From: CAYVBW01 sp964588685
GTDB taxonomy: Bacteria; Patescibacteriota; Microgenomatia; UBA1400; PJMF01
NCBI GenBank assembly: GCA_964588685.1
Contig: CAZPQG010000001.1
Location: 1-64,000 of the forward strand
Direction: 5' to 3'
DNA length: 64,000 nucleotides
The translations under genes were made by a program, and so were the position numbers. The notes below the pieces were generated by a model, which saw only the letters and a program-made list of their open reading frames with translations, was not told the DNA's origin and did no database searches. Of the stretch, positions 25,790 to 35,200 are shown piece after piece (position 1 is the first letter of the stretch; each line of letters starts with the position of its first letter).

Positions 25790-26746
25790 TTATTTCTCTT
25801 TTTTGTTCTTTGTCTTCTTATTTTTATTTTCTTTTTTATTCTTTTTTTTATTGCTTTCTTTATCATTATTATCTTCATTTTCTTGGTCATTTTTTTTGCT
25901 GTCTTCTTTGCCATCATTCTTTTCTTTGTCTTTCATTGGCTGCTGCTCGTCTTTTTCTTCTTTCTCTTTTTTCTCTGTCTCATCTTTTTCACTCTCTTGT
26001 GCCTGATCTATAGTTTTGTCATCAAGGCCTGAGGCTCTCCGGTCTAACTCCAATTCCTCTGTTTGCCCGGTTTTAACAATTTTAACAATAGCATTGCGAT
26101 GTCCGGGAATAGGTCCGCTCAGCCAGACTTCATTTTTTTGAGGATCAATGTGAGCCACGATTAAATTGGCTACTGTCACCGTTTCATCCCCCATATGTCC
26201 CGGCATACGTTTACCCGGAAAAACTCGACTCCAATCAGCAGAAGCTCCAATCGAGCCAACTGCCCGGTCGCGATCTCTTTGACCATGAGTTTTGAAGCCG
26301 CCGGACATACCATATCGTTTCATGACACCGGTGAAACCACGCCCTTTTGAAGTACCTTGTACCTTCACTATATCGCCGACTGCTAAAATTTGGTCAGGAT
26401 TCAAAGTTTGACCAACTTCAAAAGCCGAATCAGCTTCAGACTTATCATCTTTAAAATCAACTCTAATACCTTTTATTTGCTTAAAACCATTAGAAAAACC
26501 GCTCTCTTTAATAATGGTACGGAGCGGTTTCGGGGTATTTTTTAATTTCTTTTTACCGTAGCCGATTTCAAGAATTAAAGTTGGTTCTTTTTTAAAAGTT
26601 GAAGTTTTTGAAACCTTAGTTAAAATTTTTTGCTTACCTAAAATAACATTTTGATCAACTATGCATTTGGTAATCGCCAATCGCTTGCCTTGTTTGGTCC
26701 AAGCTTGTGACATTGCTCCTTTGGTAGCAAAAATTGTGTCTAACAT
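25790..26746 (-). CDS. rplC: 50S ribosomal protein uL3 with charged tail
   Basis: 318 aa against about 210. The core (residues 1-235) includes DIVKVQGTSKGRGFTGVMKRYGMSGG, GHMGDETVTVANL and SGPIPGHRNAIVKI and lies close to the peptidyl-transferase centre. From about residue 252 to the end a tail of 67 residues consists almost only of Lys, Glu, Asp and Asn, first mixed-charge and then increasingly basic. It is encoded by AT-rich purine-biased DNA (about 25793-25993). Confidence 0.95.
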   Translation of the reverse strand: MLDTIFATKGAMSQAWTKQGKRLAITKCIVDQNVILGKQKILTKVSKTSTFKKEPTLILEIGYGKKKLKNTPKPLRTIIKESGFSNGFKQIKGIRVDFKDDKSEADSAFEVGQTLNPDQILAVGDIVKVQGTSKGRGFTGVMKRYGMSGGFKTHGQRDRDRAVGSIGASADWSRVFPGKRMPGHMGDETVTVANLIVAHIDPQKNEVWLSGPIPGHRNAIVKIVKTGQTEELELDRRASGLDDKTIDQAQESEKDETEKKEKEEKDEQQPMKDKEKNDGKEDSKKNDQENEDNNDKESNKKKNKKENKNKKTKNKKEK

Positions 26747-26835
26747 ATAAATTATAATGCTGCTTTCTCTTAATCGAATTAAATTGAATTACCACAGTGT
26801 AAATCATTAATTTACTGTAAATAACGATTCTTTCT

Positions 26836-27174
26836 TTACATTTTAACTTGAATATCTACCCCTGCAGGTAGTTCCAAATGCATTAGTGAATCAATTGTTT
26901 TGTTAGTCGGTTCTACAATATCGATCAACCTCTTATGAGTTCTAATCTCATAGCGCTCTTGGGCATCTTTATCAGCGTGAGGAGAAACTAAAACCGTAAA
27001 TTCCTTAATGTGGGTCGGTAAAGGCACAGGTCCTATTACTTTAGCTCCGGTAGATAAAGCCGTCTGTAAAATTTTACGACTGGCCTCATCAATCACTCGA
27101 TGATCATAAGATTTTAATCTCACCCTGATTTTGTCTTGCAACTCCTCATTATTTTGCTTTTTACTCTTTGCCAT
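26836..27174 (-). CDS. rpsJ: 30S ribosomal protein uS10
   Basis: 112 aa, with about ten extra residues at the N-terminus. IRVRLKSYDHRVIDEASRKIL, the GPVPLPTHIKEFTVLVSPHADKDA loop and YEIRTHKRLIDI are all conserved. It is a head protein of the 30S subunit and also NusE of the antitermination complex. It is the first gene of the S10 operon, with a promoter about 110 bp upstream. Confidence 0.97.
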   Translation of the reverse strand: MAKSKKQNNEELQDKIRVRLKSYDHRVIDEASRKILQTALSTGAKVIGPVPLPTHIKEFTVLVSPHADKDAQERYEIRTHKRLIDIVEPTNKTIDSLMHLELPAGVDIQVKM

Positions 27175-27237
27175 ATAATTATTCAGTTGTTAAATATTGA
27201 TAGATTTAAAAATACTTTTTATTATTTTTTGTTCATT

Positions 27238-27265
27238 GATTTCACCTTAATTTAAGAGTGAAATT
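27238..27265 (-). promoter_or_regulatory. Inverted repeat in the S10-operon leader
   Basis: On the + strand it reads ATTTCACCTTAA, one central T, then TTAAG-A-GTGAAAT: a 12-bp stem with one bulged base. It begins about 12 nt after the expected transcription start and has no T-tract, so it is not a simple terminator. An operator or an autoregulatory r-protein binding hairpin are possible roles. Confidence 0.5.
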
Positions 27266-27283
27266 TAATAACGACAGGGCGTG

Positions 27284-27312
27284 ATTATAATAAATTTTTT
27301 GCTGTTTGTACA
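27284..27312 (-). promoter_or_regulatory. Promoter of the S10 operon
   Basis: Perfect TATAAT (27284-27289 on the minus strand), 17-bp spacer and TGTACA (27307-27312, 4/6 of TTGACA). It lies downstream of the tuf terminator and about 110 bp upstream of rpsJ, the right place for the main promoter of the ribosomal block. Confidence 0.65.
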
Positions 27313-27455
27313 GAGTTGTAAACTATTATTTTAATAATTTGATAATAAATTGTTTATTGATCTTTTAACAGCCTGTTGTTAACAAGCTATTAAACAATAA
27401 AAAAAATAATGGCTGTTCAATATTAATTTCTATTTCAAAACTAAGATTAAGATAA

Positions 27456-27483
27456 AACAACCCCGCCATCAGACGGGGTTGTT
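27456..27483 (-). terminator. Rho-independent terminator after tuf
   Basis: AACAACCCCG (27456-27465) pairs with CGGGGTTGTT (27474-27483): a GC-rich 10-bp stem with an 8-nt loop, and TTTTAT follows on the minus strand. It closes the tuf transcript 18 bp after the stop codon. Confidence 0.85.
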
Positions 27484-27500
27484 ACTTAATTTGCCATTAT

Positions 27501-28697
27501 TTATTCAATTACTTTAGTAGTGGCACCAGCCCCTACTGTAATCCCGCCTTCTCTGATAGCAAATCTCAAGCCTTTGTTTAAAGCCACCGGAGAAATTAAT
27601 TCTACGGTCATCTTGGCATTATCACCGGGCATAACCATTTCTACTCCTTCAGGGAGCTTTATTTCGCCCGTTACATCAGTGGTTCTAATATAAAACTGTG
27701 GTTTGTATCCGCTGAAGAAAGGCTTGTGACGGCCGCCTTCTTCTTTCTTCAATATATAGACCTCTGCTTCAAATTTGGATCTGGCTTTAATGCTTTCAGG
27801 CTCAGCTACTACTTGGCCTCTCTGAACATCTTCCTGCTTAATACCTCTTAATAATAAGCCGACATTGTCCCCGGCCTGTCCTTGATCTAACATCTTTCTG
27901 AACATTTCTACTCCTGTAACAGTAGTTTCAGTATCATTGTCAAAACCAATAATTGAAACTGTTTCGCCTACTTTAACTATGCCGGATTCGATTCTACCGG
28001 TTACCACTGTGCCTCTGCCTTTAATCGAGAAGACGTCTTCGATCGGCATTAAAAATGATTTATCCAAATCTCGTTCAGGTTCAGGAATATATTCATCAAT
28101 GGTCTTAATCAGCTCCATAATTTTTTCCTGCTCAGCCTCATCTCCTTCTAAAGCTTTCAAAGCTGAAACTCTAATAATTGGAGCCTCATCACCGTCATAA
28201 CCGTATTTAGTCAACAGTTCTCTGACTTCCATTTCAACCAAATCTAACAACTCTTTATCTTCAACCATATCAACCTTATTTAAAGCCACAACAATCTTAG
28301 GCACATTTACCTGTTTGGCTAATAAAATGTGCTCACGAGTTTGAGGCATTGAGCCATCAGTTGCGGCCACTACCAGAATAGCGCCATCCATCTGAGCTGC
28401 GCCGGTAATCATATTTTTAATATAGTCTTCGTGGCCCGGTGCATCGATATGAGCATAGTGGCGATCCTCAGTTTCGTATTCGATATGTTTAATATTAATA
28501 GTTATGCCGCGAGCTACCTCTTCCTCGCTGTTTTCAATATCCTCATAATCTAAGGATTGGTTAATGTCACTGGGTACTTTTTCTGACAATACGTGAGTCA
28601 TGGCAGCTGTTAATGTAGTCTTGCCATGATCAACGTGGCCAATAGTACCGATGTTGACATGAGGTTTTGTTCGTTCAAATTTTGATTTGTCTGGCAT
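27501..28697 (-). CDS. tuf: Translation elongation factor Tu
   Basis: 398 aa. The GTPase motifs GHVDHGKT, DAPGHEDYI and NKVDM are intact, with domains 2 and 3 complete up to GGITVGAGATTKVIE. It delivers aminoacyl-tRNA to the ribosome. A strong AAGGAG stands 5 nt before the ATG, which few genes in this window have. It has its own terminator, and a 176-bp spacer separates it from fusA. Confidence 0.98.
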   Translation of the reverse strand: MPDKSKFERTKPHVNIGTIGHVDHGKTTLTAAMTHVLSEKVPSDINQSLDYEDIENSEEEVARGITINIKHIEYETEDRHYAHIDAPGHEDYIKNMITGAAQMDGAILVVAATDGSMPQTREHILLAKQVNVPKIVVALNKVDMVEDKELLDLVEMEVRELLTKYGYDGDEAPIIRVSALKALEGDEAEQEKIMELIKTIDEYIPEPERDLDKSFLMPIEDVFSIKGRGTVVTGRIESGIVKVGETVSIIGFDNDTETTVTGVEMFRKMLDQGQAGDNVGLLLRGIKQEDVQRGQVVAEPESIKARSKFEAEVYILKKEEGGRHKPFFSGYKPQFYIRTTDVTGEIKLPEGVEMVMPGDNAKMTVELISPVALNKGLRFAIREGGITVGAGATTKVIE

Positions 28698-28873
28698 GTT
28701 GACTCCTTAATTAATTATTAGTTTTTAATGACTGATATTGGCTCAATTATTTATTTTTTTAATTATTTACTTTATTGTAAATCACGTATCTATATATTTT
28801 AACTCAAACTGCCTTGAAAGAAAAGGAAAAAATAAAATTGTTAAATAATTCTCAATCTTCTTTACTTTTTTAC

Positions 28874-31021
28874 TTATTTTTTTTCTACTTTGCTGTCAGT
28901 TCCTTTCCTTTCCTCAACAATTTCTTTAGTAATTTGACTGGGTACAACATCATAGTGAGAGGGCAGCATCACGCTGCTGGCTCTCCCTTGGGTCATGCTG
29001 CGCAAAATGGTAACGTAGCCCTGCATTTCGGCCAAAGGAACTAAACCGTTGATAATCACAACGTTGCCTCTAGTCTTAGTGCCTTTAATTTCCGCCCGCC
29101 GACTGCCTAAATCGCCAATTACATCGCCCATGTATTCTTCGGGAGTGGATACTTCAACATTCATGATCGGCTCCAACAAAACAACTTTGTTTTTTGACAA
29201 AGCATTTCTTAAACCTAATGAACCTGCCATTTTAAAAGCAACCTCGCTGGAATCAACTTCATGATAAGAACCATCATATAAAATAACTCTCATATCAGTG
29301 AGGGGATAATCAGCCACATAACCTCTTTCCATAGCTTCCTGCACACCTTTATCAACTGGCGGGATAAATTCTCTAGGAATAGCAGCACCTTTAATTTCAT
29401 CAACAAATTCATAACCTGTACCTCGATCTAGTGGTTCAATCTTAAGTAGAGCGTGACCGTATTGTCCACGTCCACCGGATTGTCTAATGTATTTACCTTC
29501 ACCTTCTGAGGTTTCTAAAATTGTTTCACGATAAGCAACTTGAGGGTTGCCGGTATTGGCCTCAACTGAAAATTCTCTTCGCATTCTTTCTACCAGTACT
29601 TCTAAATGTAATTCTCCCATACCGCCGATTAATGTTTGCCCTGTTTCTCGATCAATTTTAATTTCGAACGTTGGATCTTCATTGCTTAATTTATTCAAAG
29701 CCATACCCATTTTTTCCTGATCAGCTTTGGTTTTAGGTTCGATAGCTAAATAAATCACTGGTTCAGCAAAAGCGATTCTTTCTAGAACAATAGGGTTATC
29801 TTGTGTGCACAAAGTATCGCCGGTAGCAGTATTTTTTAATCCGATAATAGCTACAATTTCTCCGGCTCTAGCTTCTTCAATTTCTTCTCTTTGATTAGAG
29901 TGCATCAATAGTAGTCGCCCAATTCGCTCTTTTTCGTTAGAGCTGGAATTATAAATATAACTGCCTGCTGTTAAGACACCAGAATAAACTCGCACATAGG
30001 TTAAAGTGCCGACATGAGGGTCCGTCTGGATTTTAAAAGCCAAGGCACAAAAATCTTCCTCCGGAACCAATTTTCTAACTTCTTCTTCTTCTGTTTCAGG
30101 ATGAATGCCTGTAATCTGTTTAATATCTAAAGGAGAAGGTAAATAATCAACAATGGCATCAAGCAGCACCTGCACGCCGGTATTTTTAAAAGAACTACCG
30201 CATAAAACGGGCACTAGTGTGTAGTCAATGGTAGCTTTTCTCAAAGCTGCTTTAAGTTCATTGACTGTTATTTCTTCTTCAGATAAGAATTTGTCCATCA
30301 ACTCATCGTCTGTTTCTACTATTGTTTCTACCAGCTTGCTTCTCTTTTCTTCAACAATAGATATATATTGCTCCGGAATTTTTTTAATTTCGGGGTCAAC
30401 ATCAGCTGAAGTATCCTCCCAAAACAAAGCTTTTTTTTCCAACAATTGGATTACGCCTTTAAATTTATCTTCAGCACCCATGGGATGGACCAACACGGCT
30501 GGTTTAACCCCAAATTTCTCTTTTATATCTTTTAGAGTCATTTCAAAGTCAGCCCCCAGCTTATCCATTTTGTTAACCCAGCAAAGCCTTGGCACATCGT
30601 ATTTGTCAGCTTGACGCCAAACAGTTTCAGACTGAGATTGGACGCCTTCGCTGGCATCTAACACTGTCACTCCGCCGTCCAACACTCTAAGTGAACGTTC
30701 AACTTCAGCCGTAAAATCTACATGGCCCGGAGTATCAATAATATTAATCCGATAATCTTTCTTTGGTAAATGAGAATCGAAATATTGCTGCCAAAAAGCA
30801 GTAGTAGCAGCTGATTGAATAGTGATGCCTCTTTCTTGTTCTTGCTCCATCCAATCCATAGTAGCCTCACCAGCATCAACTTCGCCAATCTTATAATTGC
30901 GGCCGGTATAAAAAAGAATTCTTTCAGTAGTAGTTGTTTTGCCGGCATCAATATGCGCAATAATCCCTATGTTTCTTATTCTTTCTAGTGAAACTTGTTT
31001 ATGATGTAAATTGTCAGACAT
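28874..31021 (-). CDS. fusA: Translation elongation factor G
   Basis: 715 aa. G1 AHIDAGKTTTTERIL, G3 DTPGHVDFTAEVERSL and G4 NKMDKLGADF are present, as are domains II-V up to RGRASSVMLPSHYDVVPSQITKEIV. It drives translocation and, with RRF, ribosome recycling. It sits in the rpsL-rpsG-fusA-tuf (str) order. A long hairpin separates it from rpsG, so it may have its own transcript. Confidence 0.98.
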   Translation of the reverse strand: MSDNLHHKQVSLERIRNIGIIAHIDAGKTTTTERILFYTGRNYKIGEVDAGEATMDWMEQEQERGITIQSAATTAFWQQYFDSHLPKKDYRINIIDTPGHVDFTAEVERSLRVLDGGVTVLDASEGVQSQSETVWRQADKYDVPRLCWVNKMDKLGADFEMTLKDIKEKFGVKPAVLVHPMGAEDKFKGVIQLLEKKALFWEDTSADVDPEIKKIPEQYISIVEEKRSKLVETIVETDDELMDKFLSEEEITVNELKAALRKATIDYTLVPVLCGSSFKNTGVQVLLDAIVDYLPSPLDIKQITGIHPETEEEEVRKLVPEEDFCALAFKIQTDPHVGTLTYVRVYSGVLTAGSYIYNSSSNEKERIGRLLLMHSNQREEIEEARAGEIVAIIGLKNTATGDTLCTQDNPIVLERIAFAEPVIYLAIEPKTKADQEKMGMALNKLSNEDPTFEIKIDRETGQTLIGGMGELHLEVLVERMRREFSVEANTGNPQVAYRETILETSEGEGKYIRQSGGRGQYGHALLKIEPLDRGTGYEFVDEIKGAAIPREFIPPVDKGVQEAMERGYVADYPLTDMRVILYDGSYHEVDSSEVAFKMAGSLGLRNALSKNKVVLLEPIMNVEVSTPEEYMGDVIGDLGSRRAEIKGTKTRGNVVIINGLVPLAEMQGYVTILRSMTQGRASSVMLPSHYDVVPSQITKEIVEERKGTDSKVEKK

Positions 31022-31087
31022 AATTAAAATTAAAATTAGTTATAAAAATCAAATCTTATTAAAGTTAGATATAAATACTATTAAAGT

Positions 31088-31163
31088 AAAAATTCAAAAG
31101 TTAAAAGTGGCTCACAGGATCAGCTATTAATATTAGAGCTCCACTTCTAACTTTTGAATTTTT
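31088..31163 (-). terminator. Long hairpin between rpsG and fusA, terminator or attenuator
   Basis: Arms 31088-31110 and 31141-31163 are complementary over 23 bp. In the minus-strand RNA the only non-Watson-Crick position is a G-U pair. The 30-nt loop can pair further (CTC/GAG). The 3' arm ends in five T, as in an intrinsic terminator. It lies inside the str operon, so read-through or processing would set fusA/tuf levels relative to rpsL/rpsG. Confidence 0.65.
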
Positions 31164-31167
31164 TAAA

Positions 31168-31644
31168 TTACCAACTAAAGTGAGCAAAAGCTTTATTGGC
31201 TTCAGCCATGCGGTGAGCATGATTCTTTTTAGCAATAGCTCCTCCCTCTTCTTTTAGAGCATCCAACATTTCTGCTGCCAATTTATTAGCATAAGAACCA
31301 TACTTAACATTAGAGCGTTTATTAGCTTCAGTTACCATCCAGCGAATGGCCAGGGAAGTGGCTCGCTTGGGCTTAACCGGTACCGGTACTTGATATGAAG
31401 CTCCTCCCACACGTCTAGTTCTAACTTCAACTTTCGGAGAAATTTTAGCAACCAATTCTTTGATTAGCTCAGCAGGCTTTTTGTTAGTCTTTTTAGCTGC
31501 TGCCTGCAAAGCTTGATACACTTGCTTACGGGCAATAGTTTTTTTGCCGTCTCTCATCGAACGATTAATTAGTTTGTTTATTAAGACTGAATCATACTTA
31601 TAATCAGGCTCAATTTCTCTGGTGTAATTTTTCTTAGTACGCAT
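31168..31644 (-). CDS. rpsG: 30S ribosomal protein uS7
   Basis: 158 aa. The segment VLINKLINRSMRDGKKTIARKQ, the VRTRRVGGASYQVPVPV hairpin and RWMVTEANKR are conserved, and the end (AHRMAEANKAFAHFSW) is standard for bacterial uS7. It nucleates assembly of the 30S head. It is 29 bp downstream of rpsL. Confidence 0.97.
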   Translation of the reverse strand: MRTKKNYTREIEPDYKYDSVLINKLINRSMRDGKKTIARKQVYQALQAAAKKTNKKPAELIKELVAKISPKVEVRTRRVGGASYQVPVPVKPKRATSLAIRWMVTEANKRSNVKYGSYANKLAAEMLDALKEEGGAIAKKNHAHRMAEANKAFAHFSW

Positions 31645-31673
31645 AATTGGATTTTATGGCTAAATACTATATA

Positions 31674-32084
31674 TTATGAGGATTTCTTAACTCCATATTT
31701 GCTGCGGCTTGTCTTTCTTCCTTCAACCGGAGCGCAGTCATAAACACCTCTTACAATATGATACTTGACTCCCGGTAAATCTTTAACTCTGCCGCCTCTT
31801 ACTAAAACAATGCTGTGTTCAGCTAAATTGTGGCCTTCACCCGGAATATAAGCTGTTACTTCCACTTGATTAGACAATCTGACTCGAGCCACTTTTCTTA
31901 AAGCAGAGTTTGGTTTTTTAGGAGTCATTGTTTTAACCACTGTACACACCCCCCGTTTTTGAGGGTTGGGGTTCTGAGTAGTTTCGCCGGTAATAGCATT
32001 ATAATCTTTTCTTAAAGCACTGGCTTTAACTCTTTTCTTTTTTTTGGTTCTCCCTTTACGGATTAGTTGATTAATAGTTGGCAT
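31674..32084 (-). CDS. rpsL: 30S ribosomal protein uS12
   Basis: 136 aa. TPKKPNSALRKVARVRLSN and the GGRVKDLPGVKYHIVRGVYDCAPVEGRKTSRSKYG end are strongly conserved; these regions touch the decoding site and are where streptomycin-resistance changes map in other bacteria. The two lysines of those regions are the wild-type residues. It is the first gene of the str group, after rpoC. Confidence 0.98.
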   Translation of the reverse strand: MPTINQLIRKGRTKKKKRVKASALRKDYNAITGETTQNPNPQKRGVCTVVKTMTPKKPNSALRKVARVRLSNQVEVTAYIPGEGHNLAEHSIVLVRGGRVKDLPGVKYHIVRGVYDCAPVEGRKTSRSKYGVKKSS

Positions 32085-32231
32085 ATTTTCTACTTAAATT
32101 AATTTGAAACTAATGAATTAATCTTCTTTCTTTGTTTGTTTTTAAATTTAATTTCTTAGTTTCGAATTGTCAATTATATCATATGAAAACATACTTTGCA
32201 GTATGAATTCTTATCTTTATTTATTAACTGC

Positions 32232-35200
32232 TTAGTGATCGAGCCGTGCTCGTTCCGGAGTGGTGGGAATTAACCGCCCAATAATAACATTCTCTTTTAA
32301 TCCTTCTAAGTAATCAATAGCACCATTAATAGAAGCTTTGGTCAAAATTCTCTTAGTATGTTGGAATGAAGCTGCTGACAACCAAGAATCAGTATACAAA
32401 GCACTCTTGGTAATACCAAATAACAACACTTCAGCTACAGCCGGCTCTCCACCGGCAGACATGACATCTTCATTAACATCAATGAAATTGCTTTTAACAA
32501 TTACTTCGCCCGTGATAAAGCTAGTATCACCCGGTTCTTTAATTTTAACCTTATCGCCCATCTTTCTGACTACTGTCTCAAAGTGGCGGTCATTAATGCG
32601 AATGCCTTGCGACTCATACACAGCCTGCAGCTCAGACACAATATTTAACTGGGCGGCTTTTAAGCCTTTAATTTTTAACAGCTGAGTATTATCAATTGAA
32701 CCCATGGTAATTTTTTGACCGGCATAGACTAAATCGCCATCTTCAATCGATAGTCTATCATTGCTTGAGAGAACATAAGCCTCTACATCATCATCGGTGG
32801 TTGATTTAATCTTAACTATTTGCTCGCCGTCTTTTTCATAAATCTCAGCTTTTCCGGCAATACGAGAAATAATAGCTTTAGACTTAGGAGTTCTGTTTTC
32901 AAACAACTCTTCTACGCGAGGCAATCCCTGCGTCACATCTAAGCCTACAATCCCGGCTGAATGCTTGGTCCGCATCGTTAGCTGTGTGCCCGGTTCACCA
33001 ATTGATTGAGCTGCCACCACACCAACTGGAGTACCAATAGTAACCAGTTTTTTAGTAGAAAAATCACGGCCATAACATTTAGCACACAAGCCTTTTCTAG
33101 CCTCACAAGTAAGAGGTGAGCGCACCTTTATCTTTTCTATTCCAGCTTGTTCAATCTCTCGGGCGATCTTAGGAGTAATCATCTCGTCTTTTTTAAGTAA
33201 AACTGTACCGTCTTTTTCAACATCTTCCAGAACAATTCGATTTTTAATCTGATTCAGGAAAGACTTTGGACGTTCTTCTCGAGAAATCTCAATGCCGTCA
33301 GTAGTGCCGCAGTCTTCAGTTCGAATAATAACATCATGAGACACATCTACTAAGCGGCGGGTTAAATAACCGGCGTCAGCAGTTTTTAAAGCTGAATCAG
33401 TTAAACCTTTACGAGATCCTCTGGCGGAATTGACATACTCAAAAATTGACAAGCCTTCGCGGAAATTAGATTTAATAGGCATTTCAACAATATTGCCTAG
33501 CGGATCAACCACTAAGCCTCTCATAGCTGCTAATTGTTTAACCTGATCTTTTGAGGCACGAGTGCCGCCGGAATCAATAATAACTTTTACCGCATTATCT
33601 TCTCCATATGATTCCCAGGTTAAATCAGCAACGTCCTGTGTTGTATCCATCCAAATATCAAAGTTGTTTTTCTTTCTTTCTTCATCAGTGATTAAACCTT
33701 GTTGGTAATTTTTGTGCAGGTCTTCAGCTTTCTTATTAGCTTCTTCGATTATTTCATCTTTAGTGTCATTAATTACACAATCAGTCACCCCCACTGAAAT
33801 TCCAGACAGAGTAGCTGCTCTAAAACCTAAATCTTTAATTTCATCAATGACTTGCACAATTTCCGTTTCTTCCAACTCTTCAATGGCTTCGGTTACGATT
33901 TCTTTAATTTTCTCTGAATCTACTGTTTCATTAATAAAGGGGATACTTTCCGGTAAAATTTGATTTAATTCTACCCTGCCTAAAGTTGTTCGAATAATTT
34001 TTTGACTCTCAGCCCGTTTAATTCTAATTTTGATTGGCTGATGAAGCTTAATTAACTTATTTTCAAAAGCATGAAATGCTTCATCCTCATTGGCAAAAAC
34101 ATGAGGATATTCATCTAATGATTCATCAATTCTTGTATGATAGAACACACCCATAGCCATTTCTTTATTAGGCACAGTAATTGGCTGGCTGTTAGCAGGC
34201 TTTAATAAATTTTTGCTTGCCATCATGTATTCAATTGATTCTTCTTGCGCAGTTTTAGTTAAAGGTAAATGCACGGCCATTTGATCACCGTCAAAATCAG
34301 CGTTATAACCAGGGCAAACACATGGGTGAATTTTAATAGCATTGCCGTCAATTAATTTGGGGTAGAAAGCAAGAATGCCCAGTTTATGTAAAGTCGGAGC
34401 ACGATTGAGTAAAACCGGATGATCTTGAGTTACTTTCTCTAAAGCATCATAGACTTCAGGTTCTTTCATATCAACTAAGTTGCGTGCGCTTTTAACATTG
34501 GGTGCATGTCCCTGCAAAATCAATTCATGAAAAACAAAGGGCTTAAACATTTCTAAAGCCATATCTTTAGGCAGACCACATTCATTTAATCTTAAATCAG
34601 GGCCAACAATAATAACACTTCTGCCTGAATAATCTACTCTTTTACCCAATAAATTTCTGCGGAATCTGCCTTTTTTGCCTTTCAACATATCAGACAATGA
34701 TTTTAAAGGTGTACGGCGATAATTCCGTCTACCGGAAGATTTAGTGTCGATTAAAGCATCGACAGCTTCTTGCAGCATTCTTTTTTCGTTGCGCAAAATT
34801 ATGTTTGGTGCACCCAATTCAATTAAATGCTTTAAACGATTGTTGCGGTTTAACACTCTGCGATACAAATCATTTAAATCTGAAGAGGCAAATCTGCCGC
34901 CTGACAACTGCACCATCGGTCTCAAATCAGGAGGAATAACCGGCAGCATTTTAACGAACATCCATTCCGGATTTATCTTTGCTTTTTTAAAACTTTCAAC
35001 AATTCTTAATCTTTTAATGTAAGCCGCTAATTTAGTTTTACTGTTAGTTTCTTCTATTTTTTTCAGCAAACTGTCTTGCAATGCTTCTAAATCCACTTCC
35101 TGCACTAATTTAAAAATGCTTTCTGCACCCATTCCAACCTCAATAAAATTATCAGCCTGATAGTCAACTAATTTAATATATTGATCTTCTGTTAATACTG

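Larger units (their letters stand above)
27175..27500. other. tuf-rpsJ spacer: terminator, promoter and leader of the S10 operon
   Basis: 326 bp with no gene. From high to low coordinates on the minus strand it holds the tuf terminator (27456-27483), a -35/-10 pair (27284-27312) and then a roughly 100-nt leader with a near-perfect inverted repeat (27238-27265) before rpsJ. It thus separates the tuf unit from the S10-spc-alpha unit. Confidence 0.75.

Noticed and set aside
25803..26013. Phe/Leu/Ser-rich + strand ORFs opposite the rplC tail
   Set aside because: Antisense of Lys/Glu-rich coding DNA, not a membrane protein.
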